The translations under genes were made by a program, and so were the position numbers. The notes beneath the pieces are model-generated. The model ran no database searches, had not been told where the DNA came from, and saw only the letters and a list, made by a program, of their open reading frames with translations. Of a stretch of 59,650 nt of DNA, positions 8,888 to 16,223 are shown one piece after another. Numbering within the stretch: the stretch's first letter is position 1; every line of letters begins with the position of its first letter. The stretch comes from a virus, in IMG/VR virus record IMGVR_UViG_3300043431_000358, positions 1-59,650 of that record, one strand, 5' to 3'.

Positions 8888-9395
8888 GGCCTTCGAGGCC
8901 CTGCACGTGCGGCCTGAGCCGGGCCGCGTGCTGATCGTCGGCTCGCGGGTCTACGGCAGCCGAGAGGACCGCCGCACCCGGCACGCGCAGGCGGTGGGCG
9001 TGGACATGTTGCCTGGCCCTGGCGTCGATGCCGTCATCGACATGGAGACGCCCGCGGCGCTGGCGCTGGGAGTGTTCTCGCACATCGAATGCGTCGCGGT
9101 GCTGGAGCACAGCCGGCGCCCGTGGCTGCTGGCCGCCAACCTGGAGCGCATGCTGCTGCCGGGCGGCACCATCCACCTGACGGTGCCATTCGTCTGGCGG
9201 GTGCACGCCTACCCGCATGACTACTGGCGGTTCACGCTGGACGGCGTGCGCCAGCTCCTGCCAGGCGTGGCCTGGGAAGCCCTGGTCTACGCCCACGTCT
9301 TCGAGACCCCCAAGAACCACCTTCCCCGCACGACGGTGGACGGGTTCCCCTACTTCGCCCGCACCGAGGTGTGCGGATTCGGCCGACTGGCCTAA
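8853..9395 (+). CDS. SAM-dependent methyltransferase-like protein
   Basis: A 180-aa class I methyltransferase-like protein starting at GTG with CGGAG upstream. 'GRVLIVGSRVYGS' occupies the glycine-rich motif I position, 'AVGVDMLPGPGVDAVIDMET' fits the acidic motif II, and 'ERMLLPGGTIHLTVPFVWRVHAYPHDYWRFT' fits the post-motif III region common to type-11 methyltransferases of sugar clusters. Motif I is imperfect (GSRVYG rather than GxGxG). The genomic setting suggests methylation of a glycan or a small molecule. The stop lies 16 bp before the type IV CRISPR-like genes. Confidence 0.7.
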   Translation: MDTLSAPSSASEAFEALHVRPEPGRVLIVGSRVYGSREDRRTRHAQAVGVDMLPGPGVDAVIDMETPAALALGVFSHIECVAVLEHSRRPWLLAANLERMLLPGGTIHLTVPFVWRVHAYPHDYWRFTLDGVRQLLPGVAWEALVYAHVFETPKNHLPRTTVDGFPYFARTEVCGFGRLA

Positions 9396-9411
9396 ACATT
9401 GAAAGTGATGC

Positions 9412-10635
9412 ATGAAAGCTACTCTTGATCTAGTTCGTCGCCTGAGGGACACGACGGGAATAAAAGTGAACCGGTCATTCGGAGGATTCTTTGCCGACCG
9501 GCTGGTGCAGGCTCTCAGCAGACCAACGCTGATTGATGCCATTGAGCACCTTGCGCAATCGCTTGATGCCGGCACTGAGTTCATTGGAGGAAAGAAGATT
9601 GCACCGTTCTTGCAGGAAGCAAGCGGGCCCATGGCGCCGGCTATTCTTCACTGGATGCGCGAGCACCCCGCAGTAGTGGCCATGATCGCCAGCCTGAAAG
9701 ACGAAGAAGATTACGCTTCTGCCATCGGCTCGATACCTCTGGACGCGGCAGCGGTTGACGACGACAGCGTAGTCACTGCGCATCCGTCATACGACGTGAC
9801 TTTGGTGGTGAACGTGTTGGGCGGGCTGGCGCACGGGAGCGACAGGAAAGCGGGTAATGCCACTCTGTACAGGCGCCGCAGCGTGATCACAGAGACAGGC
9901 AAGCACATGGCATTGCCAATCTACGCAGGAAACGCCCTGCGCGGACAAATGCGCGACTTGCTCTCTGACCACTTTCTGCGCGCCATCGGTTTGACCGCAA
10001 GCAGGAGTCAACCGGCTGTATCACTTTGGGCATTCCACACGCTGTACGCAGGCGGTGTGCTTGAGGCGAACGCGAAGGTAGACAAGGAGCTTGGCAACGC
10101 TGGCGCAGTCCGGGCTGACGCCATCAGAGACCTGCGGAATTACATCCCAATGCTTTCGCTACTTGGGACTGCGATTGGAAACAGGATCATCTGCGGACGC
10201 ATACAAGTTGGCGACCTTAGACCGCGTTGCGTCGAATGGGGGACAGGAACGGTGCGTGCCGACTCTCTTATTGAATGGACTTTCCTCACAAGGCGCGACG
10301 ACTACGAAGGCCGCCAAGAGGGCGAAGACCATGCAGGCATGATCGCCACCAGCGAGGTCCTCAAAGGCGGAACGGTGCTTGACGGAGGCATCGACATAGA
10401 TGGCCATGCCAATAGCATGGAAAGGTCTTGCCTGGCTCGCGGCCTGTCACTGATGATTGAGCGTGGCATGCTGGGTGCAGAAAACAGGCGAGGCATCGGC
10501 AAGGTGACCATCGAGGTAAAAGGTCTGCCAGACCCAGCGGAGTACGACGAACACCTGTCCACGCATGCCGCCGAGATCACCGATTACCTCCGCCGTCTTG
10601 GAGCACTGAGTGCGCAGCCTCCTATTGCTGGCTGA
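9412..10635 (+). CDS. csf2: Csf2 (Cas7-group) protein with extra N-terminal helical domain
   Basis: This is the likely backbone subunit of a type IV CRISPR-Cas effector, which in known systems polymerises along a guide RNA. From about residue 126 it follows the Csf2/Cas7 RAMP pattern: 'SYDVTLVVNVLGGLAHGSD', 'GNATLYRRRSVI', then the diagnostic 'YAGNALRGQMRDLL' at 171-184 and 'RGLSLMIERGMLGAENRRG' near the end. Residues 1-115 are an additional helix-rich domain not expected in Csf2; a fused Cas11-like small subunit is a possibility. G+C is about 50% over 9421-9480 against 68% over 9001-9060 (hand count). The start is ATG with weak AAAGTGA. The stop overlaps the next gene by 26 bp. Confidence 0.8.
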   Translation: MKATLDLVRRLRDTTGIKVNRSFGGFFADRLVQALSRPTLIDAIEHLAQSLDAGTEFIGGKKIAPFLQEASGPMAPAILHWMREHPAVVAMIASLKDEEDYASAIGSIPLDAAAVDDDSVVTAHPSYDVTLVVNVLGGLAHGSDRKAGNATLYRRRSVITETGKHMALPIYAGNALRGQMRDLLSDHFLRAIGLTASRSQPAVSLWAFHTLYAGGVLEANAKVDKELGNAGAVRADAIRDLRNYIPMLSLLGTAIGNRIICGRIQVGDLRPRCVEWGTGTVRADSLIEWTFLTRRDDYEGRQEGEDHAGMIATSEVLKGGTVLDGGIDIDGHANSMERSCLARGLSLMIERGMLGAENRRGIGKVTIEVKGLPDPAEYDEHLSTHAAEITDYLRRLGALSAQPPIAG

Positions 10636-11395
10636 CGCATTCGAAGCCGGCGTCGAATGGCGCGCTGAGCCTCTCCCGGAAGACCCTCAGCCTGGGGTTT
10701 GCTGCCTGCTTGGAGAGGTTCTACCGACCATCTCCAAGCGGCACCTTCTCACGGCCAGCTTCACAGATTCGAACATGCTTCAGCGGCCCGACAGCGACCG
10801 CGTGAGCGTTGCGGCCTGGACGGCTTTCACGGCTGGAGAGTTGCGCGATGGGAAAAGCCGCAGGTACTGCCCGGAACGGATGAGTAGCTGGCGCTGCACC
10901 GCAAACCGTTTCGAGGCCCTCAGCCGGCAGGGCGTGCGCGATGCGGTGTTCGGAGAACCACCCGGCAGCGCCTGGGCTGGCTACGCCACCACCAGCTACA
11001 AGAAGCATGGGAGCCTCCGCGCGCCTGTCAATGACGGTACGGGGAACGTGTGGCTATGGGAGACACGCCTTGTGGACTGTAGTGACCGGACCGAATTGCG
11101 CGTCATGTGGGAAAAGATGCGCGGCTACCAGGATGCAGGCATTCCACGACCAGTTCTTGAGACCGGAGAATTGGACGCATACCTTGTCGCAAAGATCGGT
11201 ATTCCTACGGCGATGCAGTACCAGAAGTGGTCGGCGCCGCTGGTCTGGTCTGCCGTCTACCAGTTCGTCGTCTACCTATTGCCTTCAAAGGAAGAACTGA
11301 TTGAGCAAAATACAGAGCAACCGCCTGCTGTGGGAACTGCACGCCAAGACCTCCGGGCACCAGCGCAGGGTGAAACACCTGATCTCTTCGATTGA
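10610..11395 (+). CDS. csf1: Csf1-like (Cas8-like) protein, zinc finger degenerate
   Basis: A 261-aa protein starting at GTG with TTGGAG upstream, inside the end of csf2. The order of segments resembles Csf1, the small Cas8-like subunit of type IV effectors: an early 'GVCCLLGE' (30-36) where Csf1 usually has a CxxCG knuckle, 'ASFTDSNML' (49-57), 'AWAGYATTSYKKHGSLRAPV' (121-140), and 'GELDAYLVAKIG' (186-197). The second Cys of the first pair and both of the second pair ('VSVAAW') appear substituted, so zinc binding is probably lost. The assignment rests on remembered family pattern plus gene order; confirmation needs a profile search. Confidence 0.6.
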   Translation: MRSLLLLADAFEAGVEWRAEPLPEDPQPGVCCLLGEVLPTISKRHLLTASFTDSNMLQRPDSDRVSVAAWTAFTAGELRDGKSRRYCPERMSSWRCTANRFEALSRQGVRDAVFGEPPGSAWAGYATTSYKKHGSLRAPVNDGTGNVWLWETRLVDCSDRTELRVMWEKMRGYQDAGIPRPVLETGELDAYLVAKIGIPTAMQYQKWSAPLVWSAVYQFVVYLLPSKEELIEQNTEQPPAVGTARQDLRAPAQGETPDLFD

Positions 11396-12032
11396 GGCCG
11401 TCCCGGCGGACAATGCCTACGTGAGTTTCAGTGCAGGGAAGGACTCCGCGGTCTTGGCGCACGCTGCGAACGTCGTATACCCTGGTATTCAGATATGGAT
11501 GGTTGACCCCGGCATCCCAACGCACTGGACAGAAGAAGAGCAAGACAAGTGGCTTGAGTACGCATCCTCAATGCGGTGGTCGTTGCGGGTGTTCCCGTGG
11601 GACAAGTGGGCGGAAGTCGGAGAAGCTGCCAGCGAGAAGGACCACAGAAAAAAAGCGCATGACTCAATGTTCGAGGAAATGCACAAACAAGCTCACGAAG
11701 AGTCCAGAACGCACGTCCTGATGGGGCTGCGGGCGCAGGAGAGCCACGGCCGGAGGTTCTCCCTCGCGACGCACGGAGAAGCGCACACCAGCCGTAGCGG
11801 CACCACGCGTCACTGCCCATTGGGTCTTTGGACCCATGACGACATTTGGGCGTACACGATCACGCACGGTCTGCCATGGTTGACGATCTATGATCACCTG
11901 GGACCAGAGGCTAGGAACGGCCTCATCGGCAGGAGCGGCGTTCAGCAGGGCCGCATGGCTTACCTTCGTCGCTACTTCCCTGATGCCTACCGGCACGCAC
12001 GCGACGTACTTGGATTGGATTACGCGCAATGA
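11301..12032 (+). CDS. CysH-like ATP-pyrophosphatase of the type IV module
   Basis: A 243-aa adenine nucleotide alpha-hydrolase superfamily protein. The PP-loop is 'SFSAGKDSAV' (43-52). It is followed by 'QIWMVDPGIPTHWTEEEQDK', 'GLRAQESHGRRF' and 'CPLGLWTHDDIWAYTITHGLP', the PAPS-reductase order. The C-terminal Cys motif needed for sulfonucleotide reduction (ECGxH) is absent, so it probably adenylates a substrate rather than reducing PAPS. A cysH-like gene is the known companion of type IV-B loci. The start is TTG with AAGGAAGAA upstream, 95 bp inside csf1. The stop overlaps the csf3 start (ATGA). Confidence 0.85.
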   Translation: MSKIQSNRLLWELHAKTSGHQRRVKHLISSIEAVPADNAYVSFSAGKDSAVLAHAANVVYPGIQIWMVDPGIPTHWTEEEQDKWLEYASSMRWSLRVFPWDKWAEVGEAASEKDHRKKAHDSMFEEMHKQAHEESRTHVLMGLRAQESHGRRFSLATHGEAHTSRSGTTRHCPLGLWTHDDIWAYTITHGLPWLTIYDHLGPEARNGLIGRSGVQQGRMAYLRRYFPDAYRHARDVLGLDYAQ

Positions 12033-12709
12033 GTCACCTCAAGATCACTTTCCACCTGGACGGCAGCGGCGTCTACTTTGACCCAAACGAGCCGACGACG
12101 CTGGACGGGTTGCTTTGCTGGGTGTTGGCGCCAAAGCAGGGATTCCGACACCTCGACCGCAGCGAGGTTCCAGGCAATGTTCAACTCCCGCTCATGCGCA
12201 CAGCTCTTGGTAGCACGTTCATCTGGAACGCATCCGCGCTCTTCCCGGATGGGCCATCTGGAGAGGGGCTGTGGTTCTGGCGGAAACGCATGCGTCAGTC
12301 ACGGATCCACCTCACAACTGGGTCACCAAACACTACCAACGGCACCTACCGTGATTGGCAGACACCGCTGCCACTGACCCTGTGCCTACGCATGGTCGCC
12401 TACGCGAGCGGGAATGGATGTGACGTCAGGCGGCTGCTGAGAGAGGTCAGATACATCGGTAAGAAGGCCGCGCACGGACACGGGAAGGTCATCAAAACAG
12501 AGGTTGAGCACTGCGAGAAAGACAACAGCCTGACCATGGACGGCCTTGCCACCAGGTGGTTGCCGCAAGCGGGTGGCCCCAGGCTGGTACGTCCGCGCCC
12601 GCCATACTGGCACCCGCACGGGCGCATTGAGTGCTGCGATATTGGCAGCGCGTGGCCTCCCACACGCGCACCATCTATTCCAACTGAGGGGCAGGTTTGC
12701 GCATCCTGA
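12029..12709 (+). CDS. csf3: Csf3 (Cas5-group) protein
   Basis: A 226-aa RAMP-type protein. Residues 4-33 ('LKITFHLDGSGVYFD', 'TTLDGLLCWVL') match the opening strand and LDGLL helix of Csf3/Cas5 of type IV systems. 'RYIGKKAAHGHGKV' (141-154) is the glycine-rich RAMP loop. In characterised effectors Cas5 caps the 5' end of the guide RNA. It is coupled to the cysH-like gene by an ATGA overlap, and the following glycosyltransferase-like gene starts 13 bp before its stop. The four CRISPR-like genes are therefore transcriptionally continuous with the surrounding cargo. G+C is about 55% over 12301-12360 (hand count). Confidence 0.78.
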   Translation: MSHLKITFHLDGSGVYFDPNEPTTLDGLLCWVLAPKQGFRHLDRSEVPGNVQLPLMRTALGSTFIWNASALFPDGPSGEGLWFWRKRMRQSRIHLTTGSPNTTNGTYRDWQTPLPLTLCLRMVAYASGNGCDVRRLLREVRYIGKKAAHGHGKVIKTEVEHCEKDNSLTMDGLATRWLPQAGGPRLVRPRPPYWHPHGRIECCDIGSAWPPTRAPSIPTEGQVCAS

Positions 12710-13560
12710 TCACCGGCAAGGGCACCAGCGGCTCCTGGAAGATCCGCGGCGAGCAGTTGGGCGCGGCCATTGGCGCCACGGTGGTGGCCCAGGCCAGCCG
12801 GGCCGTGATCGAAGCGCACGACCTGGTGGTGCTGGTCAAGCGCGGTCCGGAGGACCTGGTGCGCCGGATCCGCGAGTCTGGGAAGCCGCTGGTGTGGGAC
12901 GTGGTGGACGCGTGGCCCCAGCCGGCCGGCAGCCATTGGGCGCGGCCGGCCTGCCTGCAGTGGCTGCGGCAGCGACTCAACGAACTGCGGCCCGCGGCGT
13001 GCGTGGCGGCCACACCGGTGATGGAGGCGGACATTGAGGCCGAGCGGGTGCCAGCGCTGTGCGTTTGGCACCATGCCAAGCCGGGCCAGGCCATCAACCC
13101 CATTCGCGAGTGCCTGGCCACCATCGGCTACGAGGGCAGCGAGGCCCACCTGGGCGGGTGGGTGCAGCACCTGGAGGCCGCCGCACGCCGCGCTGGCATC
13201 CGCTTCGTCATGCTCCCGCCTCGGCTGGCCGACGTGGACATCGTGGTGGCGCTGCGCGACCAGGCCGGCCACGCGGCGCGGCACTGGAAGTCGAACGTGA
13301 AGCTGGCCAATGCCCAGGGCTCCGGCACGCCCATCATCATGGGGGCTGAATCCGCCTACTTGGCGACGGTAAGCGGCGCCGAAGCAATCGTGTCAAGCCG
13401 GGACGACCTGGACGAAGCCATCGAACTGATGCGGCCCGTGGCCGTGCGGCGCGCCGCGGCAGAAGCCATGCTTGCTGCCGCCCCCAGCCTTGCCACCTGC
13501 GCCGCGGCCTACCGCGACTTCCTCACCTCGGTGCTGGCCCAGCGGGCTGGCCGCCGGTAA
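12697..13560 (+). CDS. Glycosyltransferase-like (GT-B) protein
   Basis: A 287-aa protein starting at TTG with GAGGGGCAGG upstream. The N-terminus 'RILITGKGTSGSWKIRGEQL' and 'AHDLVVLVKRGPEDL' look like a GT-B N-domain. The C-terminal 'HWKSNVKLANAQGSGTPIIM' followed by 'AESAYLATVSGAEAIVSS' matches the donor-pocket region of glycosyltransferase group 1-like proteins. It overlaps csf3 by 13 bp, but base composition returns to the high-G+C level of the rest of the phage, so it is not part of the CRISPR-like insertion. Substrate unknown. Confidence 0.65.
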   Translation: MRILITGKGTSGSWKIRGEQLGAAIGATVVAQASRAVIEAHDLVVLVKRGPEDLVRRIRESGKPLVWDVVDAWPQPAGSHWARPACLQWLRQRLNELRPAACVAATPVMEADIEAERVPALCVWHHAKPGQAINPIRECLATIGYEGSEAHLGGWVQHLEAAARRAGIRFVMLPPRLADVDIVVALRDQAGHAARHWKSNVKLANAQGSGTPIIMGAESAYLATVSGAEAIVSSRDDLDEAIELMRPVAVRRAAAEAMLAAAPSLATCAAAYRDFLTSVLAQRAGRR

Positions 13561-13574
13561 CCGGAGCATCACCG

Positions 13575-14096
13575 ATGCGAATCAACGTTGGGTGTGGTCG
13601 CCACGTCCTGGAGGGGTGGGTGAACGTGGACGTGGAGCGCTCGCCCAAGGCAGAGCGGGCGCCCGAGATCCTGGCCAGCGCGGTGGCGATCCCTCTGGCG
13701 GGTGGCTGCGCGGACGAGGTGATGGCCATCCACCTCCTGGAGCACTTCTGCCGGTGGGAGGTGGCGGCCGTGCTGGCCGAGTGGCGCCGGCTGCTGAAGC
13801 CTGGCGGCCTGCTGGTGCTGGAGATGCCGGACATCCTCAAGTGCGCCCGCAACCTGATCAAGCTGGCCGCCGCTGGCGCCGATGCCCACCAGATCGACAG
13901 CCAGGCCATGTGGGGCCTGTACGGCGACCCCGGCACGCGCAACCCGCTCATGTGCCACCGGTGGGGCTGGCACCCGGCGACCCTGCAGGCCGAACTGCAC
14001 GCGGCCGGCTTCACCGACATGGTGTGGACGCCGACGCAGTGGCATGCGGCCGGCCGGGCCCACCGTGACATGCGCGTCGAAGCGCGGAGGCCCTGA
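13575..14096 (+). CDS. SAM-dependent methyltransferase, type 11-like
   Basis: A 173-aa class I methyltransferase. Motif I is 'INVGCGRHVLEGWVNVDVE' (3-21), with the acidic end of motif II in 'NVDVE'. 'DEVMAIHLLEHF' and 'EWRRLLKPGGLLVLEMPD' are the motif II/III strands typical of Methyltransf_11/predicted SAM-methyltransferases near glycan genes. It is compact, lacking a separate substrate domain. It follows the glycosyltransferase-like gene by 14 bp and precedes another by 1 bp. Likely substrate is a sugar or lipid-linked precursor; this is inference from context. Confidence 0.8.
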   Translation: MRINVGCGRHVLEGWVNVDVERSPKAERAPEILASAVAIPLAGGCADEVMAIHLLEHFCRWEVAAVLAEWRRLLKPGGLLVLEMPDILKCARNLIKLAAAGADAHQIDSQAMWGLYGDPGTRNPLMCHRWGWHPATLQAELHAAGFTDMVWTPTQWHAAGRAHRDMRVEARRP

Positions 14097-14097
14097 G

Positions 14098-14871
14098 ATG
14101 CGCGCCGAGATCCTCATCGCCCAGCCGCTGTCGAGCCGCGGCGAGAAGATGCTGCGCGCGCTGGCCCGCACCTCGCCGCCCGGCAGCGTGCTCACCAGCA
14201 GTTATGCCGGCCAGTGCGAGTTGCTGGTGATCTACGGGCCCGGCGCACCGGTGCGACTGCAGCAGGCCGCCCAGCACCGCGCCGGCGGCGGTCGGGTGGT
14301 GATGTGGGACCTGGGCTACTGGGACCGGGAGGCCACCATGCGGCTGTCGGTGGACACGCTGCACCCCACCGCGGCGCAGCTCGAGCTTGCGCCCGAAATC
14401 CACCGCGCCACGTTCGGCCTGCGCGAAGACGCCGACCCGGCCGGGCCCATCATGCTGGTGGGCCTCGGGCCGAAATCGTGCGTTGCCTACGGCTACGCGC
14501 CGATGCAGTGGGAGCAGGGCCGCCTGGATGCGCTGCGCGCGCGCTTCCCGGGCCGGGAGATCCTCTGGCGACCCAAGGGGGACAAGCCAACGCTGCTGCG
14601 CGGCACCACGCTGCGCCACGGCATGCCAATCCACGAGGCGCTGTCCGGCTGCAGCCTGGTGGTCTGCCGGCACAGCAACGTGGCCGTGGACGCCTGCATC
14701 GCCGGGGTGCCAGTCGAGTGCGAGGATGGGGCCGCCCTGGCCCTATATCATGGCAACCCGGAGCCCACGCTGGAGCAGCGCGCACGTTTCCTGCAGCGGC
14801 TGTCGTGGTTCAACTGGGGATTCAATGAGGCTCAGGCATGTTGGAACTGGATCGCTCAGCTGACCAGGTAA
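14098..14871 (+). CDS. Glycosyltransferase-like protein, paralog of 8078-8887
   Basis: A 257-aa protein sharing layout with the one at 8078-8887: 'GGRVVMWDLGYWDREATMRL' matches 'GGRAVIMENGYLG', and 'ALSGCSLVVCRHSNVAVDACIAGVPVECED' matches the GT-B/capsule-type 'VITWASGAALRCLVMGIPVW' segment. The C-terminus 'FLQRLSWFNWGFNEAQACWN' parallels 'MLRRLAWAQWRLSEIESGHA'. It is probably a sugar transferase or a related enzyme. The next gene begins 34 bp before the stop. Confidence 0.62.
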   Translation: MRAEILIAQPLSSRGEKMLRALARTSPPGSVLTSSYAGQCELLVIYGPGAPVRLQQAAQHRAGGGRVVMWDLGYWDREATMRLSVDTLHPTAAQLELAPEIHRATFGLREDADPAGPIMLVGLGPKSCVAYGYAPMQWEQGRLDALRARFPGREILWRPKGDKPTLLRGTTLRHGMPIHEALSGCSLVVCRHSNVAVDACIAGVPVECEDGAALALYHGNPEPTLEQRARFLQRLSWFNWGFNEAQACWNWIAQLTR

Positions 14872-15575
14872 CCCGGGTCTACATCGGCCACGACCCGCGG
14901 TCCCAACTGGCCTACGAAGTGGCCGAGCATTCCCTCCGGCGGCATGCCAGCGGGCCCGTCTCGGTGACCGCCCTGCGCGCCGACGTGCTGGCGGCCCAGG
15001 GCCTGCTGCGCCGGCCCACCGATGCCCGCGGCGGCACGCTCTACGACCTCCCCAGCAACGCGCCCTGCAGCACCGAGTTCGCGATCTCTCGCTTTATGGT
15101 GCCGCTGCTGGCCCAGCACGGATGGGCACTGTTCGTGGACTGCGATGTGGTGTTCATGGCCGACGTGGCCGAGGTGCTGGCCTGCCGCAACCCAGACGTT
15201 GCCGTGCAGGCGGTGCACCACAACCACGTGCCTCGGCTGGCCACCAAGATGTGCGGGGCGGCGCAAACACGCTACCCGCGTAAAAACTGGAGCAGCGTCA
15301 TGCTCTGGAACTGCAACCACCCGGCAAACCGGCGCCTCTCGCTGGACGACATCAACAACCGGCCCGGGCGCGACCTGCACGCCCTGTACTGGCTGGCAGA
15401 CAGCGAGGTCGGCTACCTGCCTCCGGTGTGCAACTGGTTGGTGGGCGAGCAGCCTGCGCCGTCACGCCCGGTGGTGGCCCACTTCACCAATGGCGGGCCC
15501 TGGCTGGACGGCTGGTCGCCCGCTGATCACGACGACATCTGGCACCGCGCCCGCGCGGAGATGGGTACCCCATGA
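14838..15575 (+). CDS. GT-A (family 8-like) glycosyltransferase
   Basis: A 245-aa protein with the GT8-like arrangement 'VTRVYIGHDPRSQLAYEVAE' at the N-terminus, 'PLLAQHGWALFVDCDVVFMADVAEVL' with the DxD metal/nucleotide-sugar motif (DCD), a mid-part 'RKNWSSVMLWNC' typical of glycogenin-like folds, and 'VAHFTNGGPWLDGW' near the end. It would transfer a sugar from a nucleotide donor. It is coupled to the next gene (ATGA), which is a head-tail connector, so the cargo block is translationally welded to structural genes. Confidence 0.75.
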   Translation: MLELDRSADQVTRVYIGHDPRSQLAYEVAEHSLRRHASGPVSVTALRADVLAAQGLLRRPTDARGGTLYDLPSNAPCSTEFAISRFMVPLLAQHGWALFVDCDVVFMADVAEVLACRNPDVAVQAVHHNHVPRLATKMCGAAQTRYPRKNWSSVMLWNCNHPANRRLSLDDINNRPGRDLHALYWLADSEVGYLPPVCNWLVGEQPAPSRPVVAHFTNGGPWLDGWSPADHDDIWHRARAEMGTP

Positions 15576-16219
15576 GCGTCACCGTCATCCGCCCCCCGGC
15601 GTTCGAGCCCATCAGCCTGGAGCAGGCCCGCCAGCACCTGCGTGTTGACGTCTACCCGGGCAGCCCGGGCGGGCACCCCGACGACGACCTGATCATGCGC
15701 GCGATCGTGGCCGCCCGCGAGCGGGCCGAGGAGATCACCCGGCGCGCGCTGGTGGAGCAGGGCCTGCGCATGGTGGCGCCGGATTGGTACGTGGAGGGCT
15801 GGCGGCGGACGGCCCGGCATGGCATCGACCTGCTGCGCCCCCCGCTCATCAGCGTGGATCAGGTCAGCTACTACGACGACGCCAACGTCCTGCAGGTGGT
15901 GGACCCGTCGAACTACTTCGTCGAGGACACTCAGCCCGTTCAGCGTCTGCGCTGGGCCAGCAGCTTCGCCTACCCCTGCGCCTACGTGCGAGCGGACGCG
16001 GTGCGCGTGGACTACACCGCCGGATACGCGGGCCAGGCAAGCCCGGTCATCGACCAGGAGGGGGCCGCCAGCGGCATCCCGGCCAGCATCATCAACGGCA
16101 TGCTGCTCCTCATCGGCGACATGTACGAGCACCGCGAGGCCACGATTGTTGGCTCGATCAGCACGGTGCTGGCCGCGGCCGATGCGCTGTTCGAGAGCAA
16201 GCGAATCCACAACTTCTGA
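15572..16219 (+). CDS. Head-tail connector, HK97 gp6 / phiE125 gp8-like
   Basis: A 215-aa adaptor that docks under the portal. The opening 'PPAFEPISLEQARQHLRVD', the helix 'DDDLIMRAIVAARERAEEIT', 'LRPPLISVDQVSYYDDANVLQVVDPSNYFVE' and the end 'IPASIINGMLLLIGDMYEHRE' are the pattern of gp6-like connectors. In simple HK97-like phages this gene follows the capsid gene directly; here about 9 kb of cargo intervenes. Start overlaps the preceding stop (ATGA). Confidence 0.88.
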   Translation: MSVTVIRPPAFEPISLEQARQHLRVDVYPGSPGGHPDDDLIMRAIVAARERAEEITRRALVEQGLRMVAPDWYVEGWRRTARHGIDLLRPPLISVDQVSYYDDANVLQVVDPSNYFVEDTQPVQRLRWASSFAYPCAYVRADAVRVDYTAGYAGQASPVIDQEGAASGIPASIINGMLLLIGDMYEHREATIVGSISTVLAAADALFESKRIHNF

Positions 16220-16223
16220 GGCC

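Noticed and set aside
9412-10635. Type III Csm/Cmr RAMP protein
   Set aside because: GNALRG-type motifs are shared by several Cas7 families, but no Cas10 is present, and the adjacent Csf1-like, Csf3-like and CysH-like genes fit type IV better.
11301-12032. Sulfate-assimilation CysH or DNA phosphorothioation DndC
   Set aside because: No other sulfur-assimilation or dnd genes are present, the reductase Cys motif is missing, and the gene overlaps Csf-like genes on both sides.
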